A stretch of 21,038 nt of DNA. Origin: Desulfobacteraceae bacterium. Lineage in GTDB: Bacteria; Desulfobacterota; Desulfobacteria; Desulfobacterales; Desulfosarcinaceae. The DNA is taken from positions 1 through 21,038 of the forward strand of contig JALVRI010000042.1 in assembly GCA_027031325.1 (NCBI GenBank). The letters are read 5' to 3'. The notes below the pieces were generated by a model that ran no database searches, had not been told where the DNA came from, and worked only from the letters and a program-made list of their open reading frames with translations. The translations under genes were made by a program, and so were the position numbers. Each line of letters opens with the position of its first letter. The stretch's first letter is position 1. This document shows positions 14,389 through 21,038 of the stretch, piece after piece.

Positions 14389-14928
14389 GCTAACTTCAGA
14401 TTTTCAAAAGGGCAGCAGGACAGGTTCGGCAGAACGCGAATCAACAACAATATCCGAGCGCGGGAAGTCAGGGTGATCGATCCGGATGGAAACCAGATCG
14501 GAATCTTACCCATCGAAAAGGCGCTCGCCGCTGCCTCGGAGTTCGGCCTTGATCTGGTGGAAGTGTCACCGACTGCACGGCCGCCGGTTTGCAAAATCAT
14601 GGATTATGGCCGTTACAAGTATGAGCAGACAAAAAAGCAGCACGAGGCCCGCAAGAAACAGACCACCTTCCAGGTCAAGGAGATCAAGGTCCGCCCCAAG
14701 ACAGGTGACCACGATCTGCAGACCAAGCTGGGGCACATCAAGAAGTTCCTCGGCCGCAAAGACAAGGTAAAGGTAACCGTCATGTTCAGGGGCCGGGAGA
14801 TAACCCTTTCCCAGCGGGGCCGGGACCTGCTCCAGCGGATAGCTGAGGAAGTAGAAGACATTGCCGTAATAGAACAGGCGCCCAAGTTCGAAGGCCGTAC
14901 CATGGTGATGGTGCTGGCGCCCAAGTGA
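14386..14928 (+). CDS. infC: Translation initiation factor IF-3, AUA start
   Basis: IF-3 binds the 30S subunit, keeps subunits apart and checks start-codon and initiator-tRNA pairing. From an ATA at 14386 the frame gives 180 residues, the same length as E. coli IF-3. It contains RINNNIRAREVRVI, LVEVSPTARPPVCKIMDYG, and the C-terminal APKFEGRTMVMVL. AGGAGG at 14373-14378 lies seven bases before ATA. The frame has a stop at 14338, so no ATG or GTG upstream could serve. The first GTG downstream (14473) would remove 29 conserved residues including RIN and IRAR. IF-3 genes often begin with a rare codon, by which IF-3 limits its own translation; the AUA start fits that. It is followed by rpmI and rplT. 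Confidence 0.95.
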   Translation: MANFRFSKGQQDRFGRTRINNNIRAREVRVIDPDGNQIGILPIEKALAAASEFGLDLVEVSPTARPPVCKIMDYGRYKYEQTKKQHEARKKQTTFQVKEIKVRPKTGDHDLQTKLGHIKKFLGRKDKVKVTVMFRGREITLSQRGRDLLQRIAEEVEDIAVIEQAPKFEGRTMVMVLAPK

Positions 14929-14975
14929 TCGGAATTCAGCAAGGGCGGCTGCGGCAATCAGTAAAATACCACCGT

Positions 14976-15029
14976 CTGGCGTGAGCTTTGTCTAAGTGCG
15001 CTCGCGCCAGCGCTTTTTTGCGCGCGCTT
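14976..15029 (+). promoter_or_regulatory. Possible attenuator in the infC-rpmI leader
   Basis: GCGCT (14998-15002) pairs with AGCGC (15009-15013), followed by TTTTTT (15014-15019), a short terminator. Two pairings would break it. CTGGCG (14976-14981) can pair with CGCCAG (15005-15010), and AAGTGCGC (14994-15001) with GCGCGCTT (15022-15029, one G-T pair). These mutually exclusive folds look like termination and antitermination alternatives. Confidence 0.35.
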
Positions 15030-15041
15030 GTGTTTTCACAG

Positions 15042-15174
15042 GCTGTTGAAAAGCGTCATGAGGGCAGGTCGGACAAGCCGAAATCCGACCAAAAAGCGCA
15101 GTTTATTGGTAATAAATGAGCATTTTGAGCAGGATTTCAACGCCGTCTGGCCAAGCGTGATAGTTTTCAACAGC
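15042..15174. repeat. MITE-like repeat element with 11-bp inverted ends
   Basis: GCTGTTGAAAA (15042-15052) and TTTTCAACAGC (15164-15174) are perfect inverted ends of a 133-base non-coding segment. Inside, GGTCGGA (15067-15073) pairs with TCCGACC (15084-15090), and TTTATT with AATAAA near 15102-15118. The ends resemble a CAGGCTGTTGAAAA-type sequence I associate with intergenic repeats in Desulfobacterota; this memory is unverified. No transposase is present, so any mobility would be in trans. Confidence 0.45.
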
Positions 15175-15245
15175 TTGCTAAGAGATAATGAGGCCGGCGG
15201 ACAGCGTTTGTCCGTGGAGGTCAATATTTTTTCAGGAGAGAAAAG

Positions 15246-15443
15246 ATGCCCAAGATCAAAACCAACAGAGCAGCCGCGAAGCGTTTTCGCAAAACCGGCA
15301 GTGGCAAATTTGCCTTTTCCAAGTCCCATGCCAGTCACATTCTTACCAAGAAGTCTCCCAAGCGGAAAAGGCGTTTGAGACAGGCCCAGATCGTATCGAA
15401 GAACGATATGGCCGAAATCCGTCGCTTGTTGCCCAACGGGTAA
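15246..15443 (+). CDS. rpmI: 50S ribosomal protein L35
   Basis: Small basic protein of the large ribosomal subunit. The 65-residue frame starts MPKIKTNRAAAKRFRKTG and keeps the KTNRAAAKRF and KSHASHILTKKS signatures of L35. Length is standard. The ATG at 15246 has AGGAG about seven bases upstream. Its position between infC and rplT is the conserved operon order, where L20 usually controls expression of both ribosomal proteins. Confidence 0.97.
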   Translation: MPKIKTNRAAAKRFRKTGSGKFAFSKSHASHILTKKSPKRKRRLRQAQIVSKNDMAEIRRLLPNG

Positions 15444-15494
15444 GACCAAGGATCATGGCCTGCCGATGGCAGGTGGCAGTTGAGGAGATATGAT

Positions 15495-15845
15495 ATGCGG
15501 ATCAAAAGAGGATATAAGGCAAGGCGAAGAAGAAAGAAGGTTTTGAAACTGGCCAAGGGTTACCGCGGCGGCAGGAGTAAGCTGTTCAGGACGGCCGCCG
15601 ATTCGGTGGACAAGGCCTTGATGTACGCTTACCGCGACCGGCGCCAGCGCAAGCGCCAGTTCCGCCAGTTGTGGATAGCCAGGATCAACGCCGCGGCCCG
15701 GGCCAACGATCTTTCCTACAGCAAGTTCATGTACGGATTAAAGAAAGCCGGGGTTGAACTGGATCGCAAGGTGCTGGCCGAGCTTGCCGTCTCCGATCCG
15801 AACGGTTTTGCCCGGATCGCGGCCTTGGCCGCCCAGCAGCTCTAG
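15495..15845 (+). CDS. rplT: 50S ribosomal protein L20
   Basis: Binds 23S rRNA early in assembly of the large subunit and in many bacteria represses its own operon by binding the rpmI leader. From the ATG at 15495 the protein has 116 residues and starts MRIKRGYKARRRRKKVLKLA, the standard L20 N-terminus, with the KGYRGGRSKLFRTA stretch after it. GAGGAG lies about eight bases upstream. An in-frame ATG at 15480 would add five residues not seen in the family. pheS follows after 64 bases. Confidence 0.97.
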   Translation: MRIKRGYKARRRRKKVLKLAKGYRGGRSKLFRTAADSVDKALMYAYRDRRQRKRQFRQLWIARINAAARANDLSYSKFMYGLKKAGVELDRKVLAELAVSDPNGFARIAALAAQQL

Positions 15846-15851
15846 TGCCCG

Positions 15852-15870
15852 GCCGGTCTTGACGACCGGC
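15852..15870 (+). promoter_or_regulatory. Hairpin between rplT and pheS
   Basis: GCCGGTC (15852-15858) pairs perfectly with GACCGGC (15864-15870) around a five-base loop just after the rplT stop. No T tract follows directly; the nearest is six T at 15890-15895. It could be a processing or stabilising element, or a weak attenuator for pheST. Confidence 0.35.
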
Positions 15871-15909
15871 TTGCGTTGTGCCGTACCGTTTTTTTCAGGG
15901 CAGGTCTTT

Positions 15910-16917
15910 GTGGTGGAACTATCGATCGATAAAATTCTGGAACAGGCCGAAGAAGAACTGGAACGGATCGAGGATCCGGACGGTATCCGGAAGTTGCAGG
16001 TCAAGTACCTGGGACGCAAGGGCCTTGTGACCCAGTTCCTGCGCGGAATTTCGAACCTTCCGGCAGACAAGCGCCCGGCCGCCGGCAAGAGGGCCAATGA
16101 AGTCAAAAAGCAGCTTGAGGCCGGGTTTGCCGCTGCCCGCAAGCGGCTGGAGGACAGCCAGGAGGCCACCGAGCGCCTGGACGTCTCCCTGCCCGGTCGG
16201 GGTGTGCTGCCCGGATCGCTCCACCCCATCACCCAGGTCACCCGCGAAATATGCGATATCTTTACACGGATGGGGTTCGACGTGGTGGAAGGGCCTGAAA
16301 TCGAAACCGACTATTACAACTTCGAGGCCCTCAACATCCCCAAGGACCATCCGGCCCGGGACATGCAGGATACCTTCTATATATCCGAAAACATAGTTTT
16401 GCGGACCCATACCTCGCCTACCCAGCCCAGGGTCATGGAAAAACAGCCGCCTCCTGTCAGGATGGTGGCCCCCGGCAAGGTATACCGCTGTGATTCCGAC
16501 CTGACCCATACACCCATGTTCCATCAGGTCGAAGGCCTCCTGGTTGACGAAGGAATCTCCTTCGGCGATCTGAAAGGTGTCCTGACCGCTTTTGTCCATC
16601 AGATGTTTGATCCCCAAACCAGCCTCCGCTTCAGACCCAGCTTCTTTCCTTTTACCGAGCCGAGTGCCGAAGTCGACATCCGTTGTGTCATCTGCAGGGG
16701 AAAAGGCTGCCGGGTTTGCTCCCAGACCGGATGGCTCGAAATCCTGGGGTCGGGGATGGTCCATCCGGCGGTCTTCGAAAACGTGGGCTACGATACCTCT
16801 AAGTATACAGGGTTTGCTTTTGGCATGGGGGTTGAACGGATCGCCATGCTGAAATACCGGATCGATGATATCCGCAAGTATTTCGATAACGATTACCGGT
16901 TCCTGCGCCAGTTCTGA
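15910..16917 (+). CDS. pheS: Phenylalanine--tRNA ligase alpha subunit
   Basis: Catalytic subunit of the alpha2-beta2 enzyme that charges tRNA-Phe. The roughly 335-residue protein has an N-terminal coiled coil, then class II synthetase motifs: GFDVVEGPEIETDYYNFEAL, YRCDSDLTHTPMFHQVEG (motif 2) and GFAFGMGVERIAML (motif 3). The FRPSFFPFTEPSAEVD strand is also typical. A CVICRGKGCRVC patch resembles a metal knuckle seen in some PheS proteins. The start is a GTG at 15910 or 15913 (GTGGTGGAA); both follow the AGG-containing run GCAGGT, and I give the longer form. The gene follows rplT and precedes pheT, the usual order. Confidence 0.96.
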   Translation: MVELSIDKILEQAEEELERIEDPDGIRKLQVKYLGRKGLVTQFLRGISNLPADKRPAAGKRANEVKKQLEAGFAAARKRLEDSQEATERLDVSLPGRGVLPGSLHPITQVTREICDIFTRMGFDVVEGPEIETDYYNFEALNIPKDHPARDMQDTFYISENIVLRTHTSPTQPRVMEKQPPPVRMVAPGKVYRCDSDLTHTPMFHQVEGLLVDEGISFGDLKGVLTAFVHQMFDPQTSLRFRPSFFPFTEPSAEVDIRCVICRGKGCRVCSQTGWLEILGSGMVHPAVFENVGYDTSKYTGFAFGMGVERIAMLKYRIDDIRKYFDNDYRFLRQF

Positions 16918-17064
16918 AAATGTTGCGGCCCTTCCCTGAAAGGGCAAGTGCCGAGTTGCATTGGAAACATGGGCCGGGAAGCTGGAAGCCGACCCTTGGA
17001 AGCGGGATATTGGACGTGGGTTGCAGCAGGGTGAAAAACGGCGGGGCGATGAGGTAAGCAGGAT

Positions 17065-19479
17065 ATGAAGGCAAGTCTCAGTTGGTTGAAAAACTATGTC
17101 GACATCCGGATGGATGTCGGCCAGTTGGCCGACAGGCTCACCATGGCCGGTCTCGAGGTCGAGACCGTTTATGATCGTTACGCCTACCTGGAAACGGTCG
17201 TGGTGGGTCGCGTAACTCTGGTAGAAAAACATCCCAATGCAGATCACCTGAGCATCTGTACGGTGGAAAACGGCCGGGCGGCCGTAGAGGTGGTCTGCGG
17301 GGCGCCCAACGTCAGGGCCGGAATGTTGTCGCCCTTGGCCTTGCCCGGAACCGAGCTTGCCGGCGGGATGCGCATTTCGGCCGGCACAATCCGCGGCCGG
17401 CTTTCCGAAGGGATGCTCTGCAGTGAGGCTGAGCTGGGGCTGGGGCTTGATGCTTCCGGGATAATGGAGCTTGATGGAGACCTGGAGGTGGGGACTCCTC
17501 TCAACAGGGCCTTGGACTTACGTGACCCAGTCCTGGAGATCGGGCTTACACCCAACCGGCCGGACTGCCTGTGCATCATGGGAATCGCCCGCGAGGTGGC
17601 TGCCTTTCAGGGCGAGCGCATACGCCGGCCCGAGGTCGCCATGCCTGAAGCCCGGGGTCCGATCCACGATATTACTTCAGTTGAGATCCAGGCTCCGGAC
17701 CACTGCCCCCGTTACGCCGCCCGGCTATTGGAGCAGGTGAAGGTGGCCGCGTCACCCTTCTGGCTCCAGGACCGGCTGATGTCGGTAGGGCTGAGGCCCA
17801 TCAACAACCTGGTGGATGTCACCAATTTTGTCATGCTTGAAACCGGTCAGCCCCTGCACGCTTTCGATTTCGACAACCTTGCCGGCCGGCGGATCGTGGT
17901 CCGGACGGCTACAGAAGGTGAAGTTTTTGTGACCCTGGACGGCAAGGAGCGCCGCCTCAACGCCGAAACCCTGATGATCTGCGACGCTGAAAAACCGGTG
18001 GCCATCGGCGGGGTCATGGGTGGCATGAATTCCGAGATCGAAGACACCACAACCAGGGTGCTCATCGAAAGCGCCTATTTCAACCCGGTGAGCATCCGGC
18101 GTACCGCCAAGCGGCTTGGACTCAACACCGATGCTTCCCACCGTTTCGAGCGCGGGGTCGATCCCCAGGGAACCATCTACGCCATGGAGCGCGCGGCCCG
18201 CATGATGAACGAAATGGCCGGCGGACACCTGGTTGAAGGCTACATTGACGTAAATTCAGGGCCAAGGTCTCCCCGGTCCCTGTCCCTCGGCGTGACGGCT
18301 ACCAACAAGCTGCTGGGAACCGATCTTGATGGCGGCCAGATGGCCGACTTGTTGCGTTCCATCGAATTCGAGGCCGAGTTGAAGGAACAGGGGCGGCTGG
18401 AAGTCACTCCGCCTTCTTTCCGGGTGGATATCAGCCGTCCGGTGGACCTTATGGAAGAGGTGGCCCGCCTGGCAGGTTACGACGGCATCGCCACCACCTT
18501 TCCGTCGATTGCCCCGAGCGGTACGGGGCCGGATCGCCGGAGGTCCTGCAGGGACAAGATCCGCTCCCTGCTGACGGGCATGGGTTTTTCCGAAGCCATT
18601 AATTATAGTTTCGTTTCCCGGGATTCCTGCGAGCGCCTGCGCTTGCCTCAGGAAGACGAGCGCCGTCGGCAATTGGTCCTGCTCAATCCTTTGGCCGATG
18701 ACCAGGCGGTGATGCGGACTTGCCTTGTGCCCGGCTTGCTGGAGACCGTGAGCCGCAACCTGGCTCGCCAGGTCAACCATCTCAGGCTGTTTGAGGTGGG
18801 CAAGGTTTTTCTGTCAAGGGGTGCCGACCGCCTGCCGGAAGAACCGGAAATGCTGGCGGGGGTGATGACCGGCCGCCGGTATGAAGCCCAACTGTATGCC
18901 AAGAACGCCGAGTGCGATTTTTTCGATATCAAGGCGGCGGTGGAGGGTATCTGCGCCGGGCTGGCAATCGAAAAGATTTGCTTTACGGCGGTTGAAGACG
19001 GGGATTGCCGTTTTACCCAGCCCGGTCAGAGTGCCTGGGTTTACAGCGGGTCCACGCGTCTGGGATTGGTGGGCCGGGTACATGCCAAGGTTTGCCGGGC
19101 CTACGATCTAAAGCAGCCGGTTTTCGTGTTCGATCTGGATTTGGAGAAAATACTCGCCGTGATTCCAGGGCAGCGGTTTGCTGCACCTATCCCGCGTTAC
19201 CCTTCGACTTCCCGTGATATCACCCTCATAGTAGACCAGGAAATCGAGTCCCGTTTGATTCTGGAACATCTGGCCGGCATGAATGAAAAATTGATCGATG
19301 ATTTTTACCTGTTCGACGTCTTCCAGGGCAAACCGATCCCGGATGGTAAAAAAAGTATCTCTATCCGGATAGTTTATCGTTCGGCGGAAGGAACCCTGGA
19401 AGACGAACAAGTCAACCGGCTCCATGGGGCGGTTGGCAAGCGGCTCATCGAAGCATTCAAGGCTTCCGTGCCGGCTTGA
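17065..19479 (+). CDS. pheT: Phenylalanine--tRNA ligase beta subunit
   Basis: Large subunit of PheRS, which binds tRNA and edits misactivated tyrosine. The 804-residue chain shows an N-terminal tRNA-binding (EMAP-like) domain at about residues 40-150 (VVVGRVTLVEKHPNADHL). The editing B3/B4 region lies near 212-390 and a B5 domain near 392-475. A catalytic-like core follows, then a C-terminal anticodon-binding (FDX-ACB) domain near 707-804 (PRYPSTSRDITLIVD to the end). Length and order are standard. The ATG at 17065 follows pheS by 147 bases, with a small hairpin at 16928-16945. A MerR gene follows closely. Confidence 0.97.
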   Translation: MKASLSWLKNYVDIRMDVGQLADRLTMAGLEVETVYDRYAYLETVVVGRVTLVEKHPNADHLSICTVENGRAAVEVVCGAPNVRAGMLSPLALPGTELAGGMRISAGTIRGRLSEGMLCSEAELGLGLDASGIMELDGDLEVGTPLNRALDLRDPVLEIGLTPNRPDCLCIMGIAREVAAFQGERIRRPEVAMPEARGPIHDITSVEIQAPDHCPRYAARLLEQVKVAASPFWLQDRLMSVGLRPINNLVDVTNFVMLETGQPLHAFDFDNLAGRRIVVRTATEGEVFVTLDGKERRLNAETLMICDAEKPVAIGGVMGGMNSEIEDTTTRVLIESAYFNPVSIRRTAKRLGLNTDASHRFERGVDPQGTIYAMERAARMMNEMAGGHLVEGYIDVNSGPRSPRSLSLGVTATNKLLGTDLDGGQMADLLRSIEFEAELKEQGRLEVTPPSFRVDISRPVDLMEEVARLAGYDGIATTFPSIAPSGTGPDRRRSCRDKIRSLLTGMGFSEAINYSFVSRDSCERLRLPQEDERRRQLVLLNPLADDQAVMRTCLVPGLLETVSRNLARQVNHLRLFEVGKVFLSRGADRLPEEPEMLAGVMTGRRYEAQLYAKNAECDFFDIKAAVEGICAGLAIEKICFTAVEDGDCRFTQPGQSAWVYSGSTRLGLVGRVHAKVCRAYDLKQPVFVFDLDLEKILAVIPGQRFAAPIPRYPSTSRDITLIVDQEIESRLILEHLAGMNEKLIDDFYLFDVFQGKPIPDGKKSISIRIVYRSAEGTLEDEQVNRLHGAVGKRLIEAFKASVPA

Positions 19480-19528
19480 TGGCCGGGAAGGCCTGCTGCC
19501 TTACCTCATGGTCCGCCAGGGATGTCCA

Positions 19529-19873
19529 ATGACGAATCAAGGTGGTGCGAAAGGCCGGATTCCTGACAAGCTCTATTTCAGAATCGGCGAGGCAAGCAGA
19601 CTGGTGGGTGTGCCGTCGTCGGTCTTGCGATACTGGGAGACCGAGTTTCCGAGGATACGGCCCAAACGGACCGCCAAGGGGCAGCGGTTGTACCGCCGGT
19701 CGGACCTGGAACTGCTGCTGGAGATAAAACACTTGCTATATGAACGCAAATTTACAATCAAGGGCGCCCGCAAGTACCTGGCCCGCAGGCCCAAGCAGGG
19801 CGACGACGATTTTGCCGGTTTTGTACGATCTTTGAGAAAAGAACTGGAGGCGATTCGCAAGCTGGTGGAATGA
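19529..19873 (+). CDS. MerR-family transcriptional regulator, single-domain
   Basis: A 114-residue protein with a MerR-type winged helix-turn-helix at about residues 16-85 (YFRIGEASRLVGV, LRYWETEFP, then GQRLYRRSDLELLLEI). A short lysine/arginine-rich tail has no effector-binding domain. It is likely a DNA-binding dimer; target and signal are unknown. The ATG at 19529 has AGGGA six bases upstream. The reading frame is open back to 19424 inside the end of pheT, but those residues match no family. A MerR-like gene directly after pheT is a recurring arrangement as I recall it; here no ihfA gene lies between, unlike some operons of this type. Confidence 0.85.
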   Translation: MTNQGGAKGRIPDKLYFRIGEASRLVGVPSSVLRYWETEFPRIRPKRTAKGQRLYRRSDLELLLEIKHLLYERKFTIKGARKYLARRPKQGDDDFAGFVRSLRKELEAIRKLVE

Positions 19874-19921
19874 ATGCCGCTTTTGGCGCCGGACGGACGG
19901 GAAACTGAAGAGAAAAAATAT

Positions 19922-19950
19922 TTGACAATCCGGAAGGGCTAGCCTATAGA
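19922..19950 (+). promoter_or_regulatory. Strong sigma70-type promoter for tRNA-Gly
   Basis: A perfect TTGACA (19922-19927) and TATAGA (19945-19950), five of six, are exactly 17 bases apart. Transcription should begin about 7 bases later, just before the tRNA at 19964. A/T-rich sequence flanks the -35 box. This is the best promoter in the window. Confidence 0.85.
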
Positions 19951-19963
19951 AAAAGTTTGGTAA

Positions 19964-20039
19964 GCGGGCATAGCTCAGTTGGTAGAGTACAAGCTTCCCA
20001 AGCTTGGTGTCGCGAGTTCGAGTCTCGTTGCCCGCTCCA
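19964..20039 (+). tRNA. tRNA-Gly (anticodon CCC)
   Basis: A 76-base cloverleaf with encoded CCA (20037-20039). The acceptor stem pairs GCGGGCA with TGCCCGC. The D arm, anticodon stem CAAGC/GCTTG, loop TTCCCAA and T arm GTTCGAGTC are all intact. Anticodon CCC reads GGG glycine codons. The body closely matches bacterial tRNA-Gly genes by eye. It has its own strong promoter. Confidence 0.93.
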
Positions 20040-20070
20040 CCATTTAAGTCCGGTTTTTTTATTTATGTCG

Positions 20071-20200
20071 TTCTTGGTAAGGTAGATATTTAGTCTTAAC
20101 CGAACGCATGGTTGCTAAGGGCAGTGGAATGAACTGACAACTTTCGGCATCTATTGAAAGTTCTACCCTACCAAGAAAGCGGGCTTTTCGCCCGTTTTTT
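20071..20200 (+). ncRNA. Candidate structured RNA between tRNA-Gly and rimP
   Basis: A closing stem P1 pairs 20071-20086 with 20162-20177 at 15 of 16 positions. Inside, three hairpins follow one another. P2 is CTT plus AACC (20095-20101) with GGTT and AAG (20110-20119), with a bulge. P3 is CAGT (20122-20125) with ACTG (20133-20136). P4 is ACTTTC (20140-20145) with GAAAGT (20156-20161), directly abutting P1. This gives a four-way junction, followed by a terminator. No known family was recognised. It could be a regulatory leader of rimP-nusA, a processed RNA cut from the tRNA transcript, or a palindromic repeat. Its 16-bp stem could attract RNase III. Confidence 0.4.
20176..20200 (+). terminator. 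Intrinsic terminator before rimP
   Basis: AAAGCGGGC (20176-20184) pairs with GCCCGTTTT (20190-20198, one G-T pair) around a five-base loop and runs into six T residues and ATTT. It lies after the tRNA and P1 structure and about 57 bases before rimP. It could end the tRNA transcript or act as a leaky attenuator. Confidence 0.75.
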
Positions 20201-20257
20201 ATTTGGTTCGGGGGCGCTGGAGCCTGGGTTGGCGACTGACCGGGGGACAAGTGGAGC

Positions 20258-20731
20258 ATGATGTCAGCTGAAGAATTGATTCCGGCTGTAAGGAACTTGG
20301 CACGGCCCGTTTGCCTCGAGCAAGGCGTGGAGCTTATCCATGTTGAATGGCTGCGGGAGCCGGGGGGGTGGGTCCTGAGGCTCTATCTGGACCGTCCCGG
20401 GGGGATCACCCTTGATGATTGCGCCGTTTTCAGCCGCCAGATCAGCGATTTGATAGACGTCAATCTTGATATCGATGCCAGCTACCGCCTGGAGGTTTCT
20501 TCACCCGGACCCCAGCGGCCTTTGGGGCAGGCATCGGATTTCAACCGTTTCAAGGGGCACCAGGCCCGCATACGGACGGCAAGGCCGGTAAGCGGACGGC
20601 GGACATTCACCGGTATCGTCAATGGTGCAGAAGGGGATACGGTATGCATGCTCGTGGACGGCCAGCCCATCCTGTTCGGTTTTTCAAGCATCAAGAAGGC
20701 CCATCTACTAAATTATAATGGAGACAACTGA
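20258..20731 (+). CDS. rimP: Ribosome maturation factor RimP
   Basis: RimP helps mature the 30S subunit. The 157-residue protein (156 from the second start) has the family's N-terminal VELIHVEWLREPGGWVLRLYLD region. The C-terminal SM-like strands follow, with DASYRLEVSSPGPQRPLG in between. Two ATGs lie at 20258 and 20261 after GTGGAG; the second has better ribosome spacing, and I list the first as the longer form. The stop overlaps nusA's ATG by one base. rimP-nusA is a conserved pair. Confidence 0.95.
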   Translation: MMSAEELIPAVRNLARPVCLEQGVELIHVEWLREPGGWVLRLYLDRPGGITLDDCAVFSRQISDLIDVNLDIDASYRLEVSSPGPQRPLGQASDFNRFKGHQARIRTARPVSGRRTFTGIVNGAEGDTVCMLVDGQPILFGFSSIKKAHLLNYNGDN

Positions 20732-21038
20732 TGTTTATCGCGGATATCAAGCGGGTGGTTGACCAGATCAGCCGGGACAAGGGAATAGATAAGCATATTC
20801 TTATCAAAGCCTTGGAAGAAGCCCTCAGATCGGCTGCCAAGAAAAAATTCGGTCCCAAAGCCGACATCGAGGCCCAGTACAACGAGGAGACCGGTGAAAT
20901 CGAAGTCTTCCAGTTCAAGGAAGTGGTCGAGACGGTAAGTGATCCGGACCTGCAGATCAGTCTCGAAGAAGGCCGCCAGCTTGATCCGGAATGTGAAATC
21001 GGCGACAGCCTTGGCACCAAAATGGATACTTCCACCTT
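20731..21038 (+). CDS. nusA: Transcription termination/antitermination factor NusA, N-terminal part
   Basis: NusA binds RNA polymerase and modulates pausing, termination and antitermination. Only about 102 residues are visible and the gene runs off the window. The start (FIADIKRVVDQISRDKGIDK, then ILIKALEEALRSAAKKKFG) is the typical NusA N-terminal domain that contacts polymerase. The ATG at 20731 overlaps the rimP stop as TGATG, so the two are translationally coupled. TGGAG a few bases upstream is a fair ribosome site. Confidence 0.94.
   Translation, partial: MFIADIKRVVDQISRDKGIDKHILIKALEEALRSAAKKKFGPKADIEAQYNEETGEIEVFQFKEVVETVSDPDLQISLEEGRQLDPECEIGDSLGTKMDTST

Larger units (their letters stand above)
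14929..15245 (+). other. infC-rpmI leader region
   Basis: 317 bases without a convincing gene. In order it holds a small hairpin followed by six T residues (14998-15019) with competing pairings, a repeat-like element with inverted ends (15042-15174), and a six-bp hairpin (CGGACA 15198-15203, TGTCCG 15209-15214). The rpmI ribosome site closes the region. In many bacteria the rpmI-rplT leader is a target of L20 feedback control; no known L20-site motif could be matched by eye. Confidence 0.5.

Noticed and set aside
15919..17247. A 442-codon minus-strand frame across pheS
   Set aside because: Antisense shadow of pheS and the start of pheT, which are certain.
20040..20060. Terminator directly after tRNA-Gly (seven T residues)
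   Set aside because: No hairpin precedes the T run apart from the tRNA itself; the real terminator signal is at 20176-20200.

Overview
This window is most simply read as chromosome of a GC-rich sulfate-reducing member of the Desulfobacterota (old Deltaproteobacteria). One end holds the dissimilatory sulfate-activation module: the end of sat, then qmoC, qmoB, qmoA, aprA and aprB. The other end holds the housekeeping run infC-rpmI-rplT-pheS-pheT-merR, a tRNA-Gly gene, and rimP-nusA. The host assignment is inferred from gene content; no phylogenetic marker was compared.

Layout. (1) 1-8213: sat reads rightward and ends tail-to-tail with qmoC. aprBA and qmoABC read leftward. Two bidirectional hairpin terminators and a small inverted-repeat element lie between sat and qmoC. 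aprA ends at a UUCG-tetraloop terminator, and qmoA has its own leader and candidate promoter, so aprBA and qmoABC are probably separate units. Together Sat makes APS, AprAB reduces it to sulfite plus AMP, and QmoABC links the quinone pool to AprAB. (2) 8214-13184: an accessory block with three YkgJ-like cysteine-cluster proteins, a short-chain dehydrogenase with altered catalytic motifs, and a dNTP triphosphohydrolase (HD family). Two of the cysteine-cluster genes are clear paralogues placed in opposite orientation around the dehydrogenase. (3) 13185-14271: a degenerate HsdR-N-like protein and a TadA-type deaminase. (4) 14386-19873: infC (apparent AUA start), rpmI, rplT, pheS, pheT and a small MerR regulator. 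The infC-rpmI gap holds a possible attenuator and a MITE-like repeat. (5) 19922-21038: a strong sigma70-type promoter, tRNA-Gly(CCC), a roughly 110-nt region able to fold into a closed multi-branched RNA, an intrinsic terminator, then rimP and the start of nusA.

The most interesting places are the tRNA-Gly/structured RNA/terminator leader of rimP-nusA, the cysteine-cluster/dehydrogenase block, and the leader region between infC and rpmI. I saw no CRISPR array, no intact insertion sequence and no phage genes. Everything here was read by eye; no database search or folding program was run.
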